NCBI RefSeq assembly: GCF_001579805.1
Contig: NZ_CP014546.1
Span: 1,178,001 to 1,242,000, forward strand
Origin: Pseudomonas azotoformans
Lineage (GTDB): Bacteria; Pseudomonadota; Gammaproteobacteria; Pseudomonadales; Pseudomonadaceae
Direction: 5' to 3'
Length of the DNA stretch: 64,000 nucleotides
The notes under the pieces were generated by a model, which worked only from the letters and a program-made list of their open reading frames with translations, made no database searches and was not told the origin of the DNA. The translations under genes and the position numbers were made by a program. Of this stretch, positions 44,683 to 53,292 are shown one piece after another. Numbering within the stretch: the first letter of the stretch is position 1; each line of letters starts with the position of its first letter.

Positions 44683-45924
44683 TCAAACTCGGACCGGCAC
44701 AGGCAGCGGTGACGCCAGCAAACGGTTGTCCAGCAACCCAAGGCCCTCTTGGAACAGCTGGTTGCTGCGTTCAGTGTCACCCAGTTGCGCCAACAAACGC
44801 GCCAACTCGGCACAGGCCTCGGGATTACGCTGCACCTGCAGGCTGCTTTCCAGATAATCCCGCGCTTTGCCCCACAGGCTGTTTTGCAGGCACAGGCGGC
44901 CCAGCGTCAGCAACAGGCTGGCATCACCTGGATGATCCTTGAGCCAACCTTCGGCAAACTTCAACTGCTTGGCTGGATCGCTGCCACGCAACAAGCCGTA
45001 GAGTCGAATCAGATGGCTGTCGTAACCGCGCTTGATCGCGCCACGCAGCGCTTCCTCGGCCTTGGCATCGGCGCCCAACTGGCGCAGTTGCTCGGCATAA
45101 GCCAGGACCAGTTGCGGCTCCTGGCGTTGGGCGGAAGTGAGTTGCTGCCAGGCTCGCTCAAGGGACTGCAAGCCGGCCTCGCCCTGCTCTTCACGCTGGG
45201 CCGCGAGACTCAGGTTCTCGCCCCAGGCGCGACGCTCAAGCTCGGCCAGTTCACTGGCGGGCAGCACTTTATCCTTGCGCAGTTCCGGCAGCAGGCGGAT
45301 CACCGACGACCAGTCGCCCCGCTGCTGATGCAGGCGCTGTAATTGACGCAAGACCTGGGCGTTGTGGGGGTGACGTTCGTGCATGGCCTGCAAGGTGGTC
45401 AGTGCGCCGTCGGTATCGCCGCGGTCCAGTTGCAGTTGCGCATGACTCAGGGCGACCGCCAGCTCGGCCTGGGGCTGGCGCTCCAGGGCGCGCTCCAGCA
45501 AACCATCGGACTCTTCGTAACGCCCCTGCTCATTCGCCGCACGGGCTGCACCGAGGTAATACAGCAGTGGCTGACGCTCGGCTTCGGCAGCACGATGCAA
45601 GTGGCGTTCGGCACTGGCCCAGCGACCTTCGGCGAGGTCCATCTGGCCCTGCTCGATGGCAATCTGCACACGACGGCTGCGGTTACGCCGCGACCACGGG
45701 TTGACCAGGCCACCGGAGGTGGTGATAAGGCTCAGCAGCACACGAATCAGGCAGATCGCCAGGCCGATTGCAAACACCGCCACCAGAGTCGCCCACACGC
45801 TCGACTCGTAATTCAGTACATGAGGGTAGGTGATCAGCACGTAGCCGGTGTGCTCCGAAATGCCAACACCTACGGCCAGCGCGATCGCAATTGCCAGCAT
45901 CAGGATTACATAGAATCGCTTCAT
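44683..45924 (-). CDS. hemY: HemY heme-biosynthesis-associated protein
   Basis: 413 residues. Two N-terminal membrane segments ('FYVILMLAIAIALAVGVGI' and 'WATLVAVFAIGLAICLI') precede a TPR-rich cytoplasmic region with 'AERHLHRAAEAERQPLLYYLGAARAANEQGRYEESDGLL'. This is the proteobacterial HemY (TPR type), not protoporphyrinogen oxidase. Last gene of the hemC-D-X-Y operon, six bases past hemX. Confidence 0.93.
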   Translation of the reverse strand: MKRFYVILMLAIAIALAVGVGISEHTGYVLITYPHVLNYESSVWATLVAVFAIGLAICLIRVLLSLITTSGGLVNPWSRRNRSRRVQIAIEQGQMDLAEGRWASAERHLHRAAEAERQPLLYYLGAARAANEQGRYEESDGLLERALERQPQAELAVALSHAQLQLDRGDTDGALTTLQAMHERHPHNAQVLRQLQRLHQQRGDWSSVIRLLPELRKDKVLPASELAELERRAWGENLSLAAQREEQGEAGLQSLERAWQQLTSAQRQEPQLVLAYAEQLRQLGADAKAEEALRGAIKRGYDSHLIRLYGLLRGSDPAKQLKFAEGWLKDHPGDASLLLTLGRLCLQNSLWGKARDYLESSLQVQRNPEACAELARLLAQLGDTERSNQLFQEGLGLLDNRLLASPLPVPVRV

Positions 45925-45929
45925 CGGTT

Positions 45930-47042
45930 CTACTCCTGCTTCGCCGGCGTCGCAGCCGCCTTGGCTTCGTCAGCAGACAGATGACGGCGCTCAAGATAAG
46001 CCTGCACGGCGGCCAGGCTCGCGGCCAGGTCCGGCGTCACCACTGATACCGCTTGGGGTTCAAGCTCAGTGATACGTGCCAGCATCGCCTTGCTCTGCGG
46101 GTTGTCCTGGTTGAAATTATCCTGCAGCACACCGCGGGCCTCCCCCAAGGCGCGGCTGTAGACAGCCGACTCGCCATTGAGCGCCGCCCATTGCGCCTGT
46201 TCCAGCGCCAGGCTCAGGGCCAGGCGCACTTGGTTCAAACCTTGGCCTGCCAGCAGAGGACGGACGTTGTCATCCGGGTTGAAGTCGATGCGGAAGTAAC
46301 GGGAAATCTGCTCCCACCATTGGCTCCAGCGGCTTTCCGTATCAGTGGTAGGGCGTGACTCGGGAGCAGGTTCGGCCAGTTGATATTCAGGAGCGATCGC
46401 CGCCAGTTGCACGACCTGATCACGCAAGGCCGCCAATTGAAGGTACAGCCCGGTGCGGTCCGGTTGCTCGGTACTGCGCAGCGAAACAAGGCTCTTGGCC
46501 AATTGCTCGCGGGCAGCATAGGCGCCCGGATCGCTCTGCTCACGAAGAATCTCGTCGGCACCCTGGACCAAAGCCTGGGCACTGTTGATATCTTGCAGGG
46601 CAGAAAGGCGCAGGCTTGCCAGGCGAATCAAGTGCTCGGCCTCGGCCAGGCGCCAGTCTTGGCGGCTGGCTCCCAGCACGGTTTCCAGGCGCTGGCTCAG
46701 GCGCTGCTGATCACCCTGGAGCTGGGCCACCAGACGACGACGCTCCTCCAACTCATCCGCACCCGGCAACTGCGCCAGCCGCGCGGCCAGTTGTTGCTGG
46801 CTTTGCTTGAGGGACTGGGATTGATCATCGAGGGTCTGCACCTGGCCCAACTGCTGCTGGCTGCTGGCTTGCAACGCGCGGACCTGCCAGATCCCCCAAC
46901 CGCCGGCGGCAACACCCGCAGCGCCGAGCAGCAGGGCGACAATTGCCAGGCCATTGCCACGGCGCGGCGCGCTGACCGGTGACTCAACCGGCGCATCAAG
47001 TGCGGGTTGGGTTTCATCTTTAGGCAAGGCTGTTTCGCTCAC
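45930..47042 (-). CDS. hemX: HemX, uroporphyrinogen-III C-methyltransferase-like
   Basis: 370 residues. A charged N-terminus, then one membrane segment ('GLAIVALLLGAAGVAAGGWGIWQV') and a long coiled coil rich in Gln and Leu ('QQQLGQVQTLDDQSQSLKQSQQQLAARL'). The C-terminal domain 'WSQWWEQISRYFRIDFNPDDNVRPLL' is typical of HemX. The name implies a methyltransferase but the SAM domain is lacking. GTG start with AAGGACGG upstream. In the hem operon between hemD and hemY. Confidence 0.92.
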   Translation of the reverse strand: MSETALPKDETQPALDAPVESPVSAPRRGNGLAIVALLLGAAGVAAGGWGIWQVRALQASSQQQLGQVQTLDDQSQSLKQSQQQLAARLAQLPGADELEERRRLVAQLQGDQQRLSQRLETVLGASRQDWRLAEAEHLIRLASLRLSALQDINSAQALVQGADEILREQSDPGAYAAREQLAKSLVSLRSTEQPDRTGLYLQLAALRDQVVQLAAIAPEYQLAEPAPESRPTTDTESRWSQWWEQISRYFRIDFNPDDNVRPLLAGQGLNQVRLALSLALEQAQWAALNGESAVYSRALGEARGVLQDNFNQDNPQSKAMLARITELEPQAVSVVTPDLAASLAAVQAYLERRHLSADEAKAAATPAKQE

Positions 47043-47060
47043 GTATCCGTCCTTTGCGTT

Positions 47061-47819
47061 TCAGAGAGTGGGAACGGGATAGCTCCGTATCGCCACTAAC
47101 AAAGCCGCGGCACTCGCACCGCGACAATCCACAACTTTTTCTGCGCCAGCGGCCCGCGCCATCTCCAGGACTCGCGGGCTTGGCACGAACAACGGCAGCT
47201 GTGCCACCTGGGGCCAATCGGCTCCGGCCAGGGCTTGCAGGTGTAAAAAACCCTGCCCACTGCTGACCACCAGGCCGTTCAAGCGTTCCAACTGGATGCG
47301 TTGCATCAGTGCACCGGCCTCATAGGCCGGCAAGAAACGGCGATACAACTCCAGATAGTCGACACTAGCACCTTGTTCACGCAAACGCTCCGCCAGCAGC
47401 TCGCGACCGCCCTCACCGCGCAGGATCAACACCTGGGCATCCGGGCGGGCGATAGCCTCGCGCAACGCGGGCAATTGAAGCAAAGCCTCGCTGTCGTCGC
47501 CAGTAGGCGGATACTTAACATTCAGGCCGTGTTCGGCCAGTACCTGCGCGGTGGCCGCGCCGACACTGAACCACATCAGCTGCGGCCATGCGCGATCAAG
47601 TTGCGCCACGGCAAGGCGTGCCGCAGGCTTGCTGACGACGATCACCGCACAGTAACGCCCCAGGTCATGGAAGACAGCTTGCTGTTCAGGTGTTACGGGG
47701 AGCGGCTCAATGTCCAGCAACGGCAGGCTGCTGCTGAAAATGCCCGCGCCGGACAACGCGGCCGCCAGGGCCATCGACTCCTCGGCAGGCCGCGTCAGCA
47801 GCACGCGCCATTCGGTCAC
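47061..47819 (-). CDS. hemD: Uroporphyrinogen-III synthase
   Basis: 252 residues. Cyclises hydroxymethylbilane with inversion of ring D. The two-domain fold shows '[21 protein letters not shown]', '[13 protein letters not shown]', '[14 protein letters not shown]' and '[14 protein letters not shown]'. GTG start overlaps the hemC stop (GTGA), the usual coupling. Family sequences are poorly conserved, but context is decisive. Confidence 0.95.
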   Translation of the reverse strand: MTEWRVLLTRPAEESMALAAALSGAGIFSSSLPLLDIEPLPVTPEQQAVFHDLGRYCAVIVVSKPAARLAVAQLDRAWPQLMWFSVGAATAQVLAEHGLNVKYPPTGDDSEALLQLPALREAIARPDAQVLILRGEGGRELLAERLREQGASVDYLELYRRFLPAYEAGALMQRIQLERLNGLVVSSGQGFLHLQALAGADWPQVAQLPLFVPSPRVLEMARAAGAEKVVDCRGASAAALLVAIRSYPVPTL

Positions 47820-48757
47820 TGCGGACCGGCCTCGCCGTAGACTTTTTGCAGGATGGCACCGGCGCCCTTGTCCAGCAGCTCTTCGGCCACTTGGATACCC
47901 AGGGCTGTGGCGTCACGCTGTGGGCCACGCACCTCGGCGGTCAGCAGGGTGCCGCCGTCCGGATCACCCACCAGGCCACGCAGCCACAGGTTTTCGCCTT
48001 CAAGCACGGCGTAGCAGGCGATCGGCACCTGGCAGCCACCGTTGAGGTGTTTGTTCAGGGCTCGTTCGGCCGTGACACGGACTTCAGTGTCGTGGTGATC
48101 AAGAGGCTTGAGCAGGGCGTGGATTTCACTGTCGGCGGTGCGGCACTCAATGCCAACCGCGCCCTGCCCGCCGGCTGGCAGGCTGTCCTCGACGCTGATG
48201 GCCGAGGTGATGCGGTCTTCGAAGCCCAGGCGAATCAGGCCGGCCGCGGCAAGGATGATCGCGTCATATTCACCGGCATCCAGCTTGGCCAGTCGGGTGT
48301 TGACGTTGCCGCGCAGAAAGCGGATCTGCAAGTCCGGACGACGGGTCAGCAGTTGCGCCTGGCGACGCAGGCTGGACGTGCCGACAATGCTGCCCAAAGG
48401 CAATTCGTCCAGGGACGCGTAGGTGTTGGAAACAAATGCATCACGCGGGTCTTCGCGCTCGCAGATGCAAAACAGGCCCAGGCCTTCGGGGAAGTCCATG
48501 GGCACGTCTTTCATCGAATGCACGGCGATGTCGGCTTCGTTTTCCAGCAACGCGGTTTCCAGTTCCTTGACGAACAGTCCCTTGCCGCCGATCTTCGACA
48601 GTGGCGAGTCGAGCAGCTTGTCGCCGCGACTGACCATGGGCACCAGGGACACGGTCAGGCCAGGATGGGCCTGTTCCAGGCGTGATTTGACGTATTCGGC
48701 CTGCCACAAGGCCAGGGCGCTTTTACGGGTGGCGATGCGGATTTCGCGAGAGGACAT
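47816..48757 (-). CDS. hemC: Hydroxymethylbilane synthase (porphobilinogen deaminase)
   Basis: 313 residues. Joins four porphobilinogens through a dipyrromethane cofactor on Cys242 ('[12 protein letters not shown]'). Other blocks are '[17 protein letters not shown]', '[30 protein letters not shown]', '[12 protein letters not shown]' and '[13 protein letters not shown]'. First heme gene of the cluster, read in the same direction as algR. Confidence 0.97.
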   Translation of the reverse strand: MSSREIRIATRKSALALWQAEYVKSRLEQAHPGLTVSLVPMVSRGDKLLDSPLSKIGGKGLFVKELETALLENEADIAVHSMKDVPMDFPEGLGLFCICEREDPRDAFVSNTYASLDELPLGSIVGTSSLRRQAQLLTRRPDLQIRFLRGNVNTRLAKLDAGEYDAIILAAAGLIRLGFEDRITSAISVEDSLPAGGQGAVGIECRTADSEIHALLKPLDHHDTEVRVTAERALNKHLNGGCQVPIACYAVLEGENLWLRGLVGDPDGGTLLTAEVRGPQRDATALGIQVAEELLDKGAGAILQKVYGEAGPQ

Positions 48758-48895
48758 GGATCAATCCGTACTGAATAGATACGGCAGATAATAACAGCTC
48801 AGGCAAATACGCTTTGATTTGAATCAGCAAGTGCGGGGCCTCCCTGGCCGCGTCGCACCGGGATATGAGTTGCAGGCCTCGCCACAGCCCTCGGG

Positions 48896-49642
48896 CTAAA
48901 GCTGCTGCATCATCTTGCGCACACCGGCTACATGCCGTCGGCTGACGATCAGTGCGTCGCCATTCAGGCCTTTCAGGAACAGCTGAAAGTGCCCCAGCGG
49001 CGTGCGTTGCAGGCGTTCGATGCGCTCGCGGGCCACCAGCGCATTGCGGTGGATACGCACGAAGCGGTCGCCGAACTCATCCTCAAGCGCCTTGAGTGGC
49101 TCATCGAGCAACACTTCGCCGCCCTGGTGGCGCAGGGTCACGTACTTGTGATCGGCGATAAAATAGACCACCTCGCCCAAGGGGATCAACTCGATACCTT
49201 TGCGGGTGCGGGCGCTGATATGGCTGCGCGGCCCATTACCACTCTGGGCTGCTGGCTGGGTCAAGGCGGCGAGTTGGACGCGGGTTGGGCGCTCGGCCTT
49301 TTTCAGGGCCTTGAGCAATGCTTCGCCAGCCACCGGTTTGGTGAGGAAGCTGACTCCACTGGCTTCCAGCGTCTCCGCGGAAAACTCATCGCCTGCTGCG
49401 CAAAACACCACCGCGGGTGGCGACTCTCGCTCGCTCAGTCGGGCGGCAACTTGCAGGCCATCAAGGCCCGGCATACGGATATCGAGCAACACCACATCCG
49501 GCTTGAGGCTGTCGATCAGCGTCAACGCCTCTTCGCCCGTGGTGGCGCTCGGTTCGAGTACTGCGTAACCCTCGAGATCACTGACCAAACGGTTCAGTCG
49601 CTCGCGGGCTTGGGGTTCGTCATCAACGATCAGGACATTCAT
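48896..49642 (-). CDS. algR: LytTR response regulator AlgR, altered receiver
   Basis: 248 residues. Receiver domain 1-115 with acidic pocket (Asp7/Asp8), phospho-acceptor Asp54 (VLLDIRMPGLDG) and Lys102 (LTKPV). Residue 82, normally a conserved Thr/Ser switch, is Ala ('FCAAGDEF'; family 'FCTAHDE'). The C-terminal LytTR domain ('ARTRKGIELIPLGEVVYFIADHKYVTLR...FVRIHRNALVARERIERLQRT') looks fully conserved. In P. aeruginosa AlgR controls alginate, type IV pilus and virulence genes. Start at 49642 overlaps the stop of the algZ remnant (ATGA). hemC follows 138 bases downstream. Confidence 0.94.
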   Translation of the reverse strand: MNVLIVDDEPQARERLNRLVSDLEGYAVLEPSATTGEEALTLIDSLKPDVVLLDIRMPGLDGLQVAARLSERESPPAVVFCAAGDEFSAETLEASGVSFLTKPVAGEALLKALKKAERPTRVQLAALTQPAAQSGNGPRSHISARTRKGIELIPLGEVVYFIADHKYVTLRHQGGEVLLDEPLKALEDEFGDRFVRIHRNALVARERIERLQRTPLGHFQLFLKGLNGDALIVSRRHVAGVRKMMQQL

Positions 49643-49980
49643 ATTGCGCTGGATTCCTGCGTGAGTCTCGCACAAGGATAGCGTAGACAGGTGCGGTGAC
49701 TTGCGTCACAGCGATCCACGCTAAGACTAGCGCGAGCGGCAAAAAGTGCCCTGAGAGTGGCACCCATATTTACCCGGACCTGTTCAATAGCGCCCAAAAC
49801 CTGCTGCCTTCGGGCATCGTCGTAGGGTTTGCTGATACACAATCCGAATACCCCCCTTTTTAAATGGATAGTCTGGGCTCTGACCGCATCACCCGACTTT
49901 GGTGCATTCACACACTATCAGTCCAACTGTAGACGCTCACTGAGACGACATTGCTCAATCGTCAAATATCGTTTCAATAA
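49639..49980 (-). pseudogene. algZ: Decayed remnant of the sensor kinase gene algZ/fimS
   Basis: Translating one frame on the minus strand from about 49980 gives 'LLKRYLTIEQCRLSERLQLD', the segment after the H-box in LytS-type kinases ('RYL.IEQ.RLG.RL.v.W'). Two stops (TGA TAG, 49920-49915) follow at the expected Trp. The same frame resumes with 'PKSGDAV', then 'GLCISKPYDD' (family 'isNPyd') and 'LRALFAARASLSV...CLRYPCARL' to the TGA that overlaps the algR start by four bases. The segment with the N-box asparagine is missing, and the N-terminal sensor half is absent. The frame may extend to 50040. P. aeruginosa has an intact algZ exactly here. Confidence 0.82.
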
Positions 49981-50147
49981 ACCTCTGTACCCAGTCTCGT
50001 CCTGGACGCGTTCGGCGGCAAGGCACTTAGCCATCCTTTGCACAAATAAAAATGCCGACGACCCGCAGCACCGCGTCCACGGGCAACCCTGTTATTATCG
50101 CCGGCACACTTCCATGCCTCTTTATTAAGCAGATCACGAGCGAATCC

Positions 50148-51542
50148 ATGAGCACCGACAAGACCAACCAGTCCTGGGGCGGCCGCTTCAGTGAACCCGT
50201 CGACGCCTTCGTCGCCCGCTTCACCGCCTCCGTCACCTTCGACCAGCGCCTGTACCGCCACGACATCATGGGCTCCATCGCCCACGCGACGATGCTGGCC
50301 AAGGTCGGCGTGCTGACCGACGCCGAGCGCGACAGCATCATCGACGGCCTGACCACCATCCGTGGCGAGATCGAAGCCGGCACGTTCGACTGGCGTGTCG
50401 ACCTGGAAGACGTGCACATGAACATCGAGGCCCGCCTCACTGACCGCATCGGTGTGACCGGCAAGAAGCTGCACACCGGCCGTAGCCGTAACGACCAGGT
50501 GGCCACTGATATCCGCCTGTGGCTGCGTGACGAAATCGACCTGATCCTGTCCGAGATCACCCGCCTGCAAAAAGGCCTGCTTGAGCAAGCCGAGCGCGAG
50601 TCGGACACCATCATGCCGGGCTTCACTCACCTGCAGACCGCACAGCCTGTGACCTTCGGCCACCACCTGCTGGCCTGGTTCGAAATGCTCAGCCGCGACT
50701 ACGAGCGTCTGGTGGACTGCCGCAAGCGCGCCAACCGCATGCCTCTGGGCAGCGCTGCGCTGGCCGGCACCACCTACCCGATCGATCGCGAATACACCGC
50801 GCAATTGCTGGGCTTCGACGCCGTGGGCGGCAACTCCCTGGATGGCGTGTCGGACCGTGACTTCGCCATCGAATTCTGCGCCGCCGCGAGCATCGCGATG
50901 ATGCACCTGTCGCGCTTCTCCGAGGAGCTGGTGCTGTGGACCAGCGCGCAATTCCAGTTCATCGACCTGCCGGACCGTTTCTGCACCGGCAGCTCGATCA
51001 TGCCGCAAAAGAAAAACCCCGACGTGCCCGAGTTGGTGCGTGGCAAGAGCGGCCGCGTGTTCGGCGCCTTGATGGGCCTGCTGACCCTGATGAAAGGCCA
51101 GCCTCTGGCCTACAACAAGGACAACCAGGAAGACAAAGAGCCGTTGTTCGACGCCGCCGACACCCTGCGCGACTCCTTGCGCGCGTTTGCCGACATGATC
51201 CCGGCGATCAAACCCAAGCACGCAATCATGCGTGAAGCGGCGCTGCGTGGGTTCTCTACCGCAACCGACCTGGCGGACTATCTGGTGCGCCGTGGCCTGC
51301 CGTTCCGTGACTGCCATGAAATCGTCGGCCACGCCGTGAAGTACGGCGTGGACACCGGCAAGGACCTGGCGGAAATGAGCCTGGAAGAACTGCGTCAGTT
51401 CAGCGACCAGATCGAGCAGGACGTGTTTGCCGTGCTGACCCTGGAAGGCTCGGTGAATGCCCGTAACCACGTGGGCGGGACTGCGCCGGTGCAGGTCAAG
51501 GCAGCCGTCGTACGTGGCCAGGCTTTACTGTCTAGCCGCTGA
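50148..51542 (+). CDS. argH: Argininosuccinate lyase
   Basis: 464 residues, standard length. Last step of arginine synthesis: cleavage of argininosuccinate to arginine and fumarate. Family signature '[20 protein letters not shown]' and '[21 protein letters not shown]' are intact. Start at 50148 ([14 protein letters not shown]) matches the family. Divergent from the algZ remnant; the gap contains a TATTAT (50093-50098) but no clear -35. Followed by a REPIN. Confidence 0.97.
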   Translation: MSTDKTNQSWGGRFSEPVDAFVARFTASVTFDQRLYRHDIMGSIAHATMLAKVGVLTDAERDSIIDGLTTIRGEIEAGTFDWRVDLEDVHMNIEARLTDRIGVTGKKLHTGRSRNDQVATDIRLWLRDEIDLILSEITRLQKGLLEQAERESDTIMPGFTHLQTAQPVTFGHHLLAWFEMLSRDYERLVDCRKRANRMPLGSAALAGTTYPIDREYTAQLLGFDAVGGNSLDGVSDRDFAIEFCAAASIAMMHLSRFSEELVLWTSAQFQFIDLPDRFCTGSSIMPQKKNPDVPELVRGKSGRVFGALMGLLTLMKGQPLAYNKDNQEDKEPLFDAADTLRDSLRAFADMIPAIKPKHAIMREAALRGFSTATDLADYLVRRGLPFRDCHEIVGHAVKYGVDTGKDLAEMSLEELRQFSDQIEQDVFAVLTLEGSVNARNHVGGTAPVQVKAAVVRGQALLSSR

Positions 51543-51546
51543 TCCT

Positions 51547-51681
51547 TGTGGCGAGCGGGCTTGCCCCGCGTTGGGCTGCGAAGCAGCCCCAAAAACTGAC
51601 ACCGCGCAATGCCTGACAAAGCGCGGTGTTCTTACTTGGGGCCGCTACGCGGCCCAACGCGGGGCAAGCCCGCTCGCCACA
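51547..51681. repeat. REPIN-type inverted repeat element (copy 2)
   Basis: Perfect 24-base arms at 51547-51570 and 51658-51681, same core as the 25-kb copy. Interior: GGGCTG/CAGCCC hairpin, a CACCGCGC (51600-51607) / GCGCGGTG (51621-51628) hairpin with TGCCTGACA in the loop, and a GGGCCGC/GCGGCCC hairpin. Lies between the convergent argH and GST genes. Confidence 0.87.
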
Positions 51682-51701
51682 AATGCGCGCAACTTCAAAC
51701 T

Positions 51702-52361
51702 CTATTTTTTTGCTGCAATCATCGCCATAAACGCCGGCATCGCCGCCTCCCTGTCCGCTGCCACCTTCTGCGCATTGGGCATTGCATGCAGCCTGTCCAA
51801 CAACGCCTTGGCCTTCGGCATCTCAGCCAGCCAATCCAGCCCAAACAGCTTCTCGCCCACCCCGCAGGCGAGGTTCACGCTGTACATGAAATACAAATCG
51901 GCAATCGTGAAGCTCTCCCCCGCCACATAAGGCGCAAACTTGCCGTGCCTGCCCAACGAACCAAAACCCAACAGCAATTCGGCCTTGGACTTCTCCTTGA
52001 TCGCCTCCGGCACCGGCATGCCAAAAAACGCTTCGGCAAAACACGCGCGGGCAGGCAACTCGATGTACAGCTCGATTTCCCGGCACAGCGCCAGCACCTG
52101 CGCACGCTGGAACGGCTCGGCCGGCAGCAGCGCGGGCCCTTCCTGGGTGTGTTCGATGTATTCAAGGATCACGCTGGTTTCGTTGATAAAGCCCTGTTTC
52201 ACGCCCAGCACCGGCACCTTGCCTCGCGGGCTCACCGCCAGGGCCTCCGGGGTTTGGCCCGCGTAAAACGGTACCTCTTCGAAAGGCAGCCCTTTCTCCA
52301 GCAGCGCCAGCTTGACCATGTTGTAGTAGTTGCTGACCGAAAATCCGTAGAGCTTGAGCAT
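51702..52361 (-). CDS. Glutathione S-transferase family protein
   Basis: 219 residues. Thioredoxin-like N-terminal domain: 'LKLYGFSVSNYYNMVKLALLEKGLPFEEVPF', 'SPRGKVPVLGV' (cis-Pro) and 'INETSVILEYIE' (Glu-Ser binding glutathione). Helical C-terminal domain with 'FTIADLYFMYSVNLACGVGEKL'. Cytoplasmic, likely detoxification; substrate unknown. Single gene. Confidence 0.88.
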   Translation of the reverse strand: MLKLYGFSVSNYYNMVKLALLEKGLPFEEVPFYAGQTPEALAVSPRGKVPVLGVKQGFINETSVILEYIEHTQEGPALLPAEPFQRAQVLALCREIELYIELPARACFAEAFFGMPVPEAIKEKSKAELLLGFGSLGRHGKFAPYVAGESFTIADLYFMYSVNLACGVGEKLFGLDWLAEMPKAKALLDRLHAMPNAQKVAADREAAMPAFMAMIAAKK

Positions 52362-52488
52362 TGCGGGTGCCTCCAGGCCGGGAATGGGGTTGGCTGCAAA
52401 GAGTTATAGATCCCGGCGCCCAGCCTGACCAGCAGCATCACCGGCCTGAATGGAGTTAGACTGGCGCCCTTTCCTTGAGGAGCCTGCC

Positions 52489-52773
52489 ATGAGCGAGCCG
52501 ACCGATATCGACAACGACGAAGAAGAATTCGCCGAAACCACCCTGATCGAAGCAATCGAGAACCAGATCGAGAGCGAAAACCCGCCAGCGGCCAAGGCCA
52601 CGTTCAACAAGCTGACCCTGGTGGGCTACGAGCGTGAAGAGATCCTGCAACTGATGGCCCACGTGCTGGCTGTCGAGATCGACGCGCTGCTGGAAGAGGA
52701 CCGCGCCTTCAATACCGAATGGTATGAAACTGCACTGCGCGCCCTGCCGGAATTGCCGCCTGAAAAGCAATAA
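52489..52773 (+). CDS. Small conserved acidic protein
   Basis: 94 residues. Very acidic N-terminus ('EPTDIDNDEEEFAE') then helices 'NPPAAKATFNKLTLVGYEREEILQLMAHVLAVEIDALLEEDRAFNTEWYETAL'. No known family recalled with certainty; it appears to be a conserved Pseudomonas protein of unknown role. GAGGAG precedes the start. Next to a TIGR02647 gene on the same strand. Confidence 0.7.
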   Translation: MSEPTDIDNDEEEFAETTLIEAIENQIESENPPAAKATFNKLTLVGYEREEILQLMAHVLAVEIDALLEEDRAFNTEWYETALRALPELPPEKQ

Positions 52774-52869
52774 ATCCAACACGCGGCAACACACTGGACA
52801 GTTCGGCAAAGTGCGTTCACCTTATGGCCTGCTAGCCTCTAATAAATTCTTAGAAAGTCTGGAGTCCTT

Positions 52870-53124
52870 ATGTCGTATACCCCTGAGTTGGTTGCCGAAC
52901 TGGAAATCCTTGTACTCTTCCCCTTGGACAGCACCAAAGAAGGTCTGAAAGTCCACCAGACCGCTGCGCCTACTGCTATCGCCGCCGCCAAACGCCTTCA
53001 CGCGAAAGGACTTATCGACCAGCCGGACGGGGGCTACCTGACCAGCCTTGGCCGGGACGCCGCAGAGCAGGCCCAGACCCTGCTGACTATCTTGACCACT
53101 GCCACCACCAAAGAAGCCGCCTGA
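52870..53124 (+). CDS. TIGR02647 family small protein
   Basis: 84 residues. 'TPELVAELEILVLFPLDSTKEGLKVHQTAAPTAIAAAKRLHAKGLIDQPDGGYLTSLGRDAAE' has the winged-helix-like pattern of TIGR02647 and is widespread in gammaproteobacteria. Probably DNA-binding; no target known. GGAG is nine bases before the start. Confidence 0.8.
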   Translation: MSYTPELVAELEILVLFPLDSTKEGLKVHQTAAPTAIAAAKRLHAKGLIDQPDGGYLTSLGRDAAEQAQTLLTILTTATTKEAA

Positions 53125-53292
53125 TACCGGATACCGCCCGTGGAGTCCGCCCTTTGCGGATTCCGAGGGCGTTGCTGTGCACGTGCAAAAATTCTGACGT
53201 CAAAAACCATTTCCCTCTAAACCTCCTACGCTACTGGCTGTAAACTCCTACACGGCCGCCCACGTCGGGCCCTGCGAGCCACCGAGTTCGAC

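Noticed and set aside
49974..51470. 498-residue minus-strand frame over argH
   Set aside because: Antisense shadow of argH with skewed His/Gln/Val composition and no family features.
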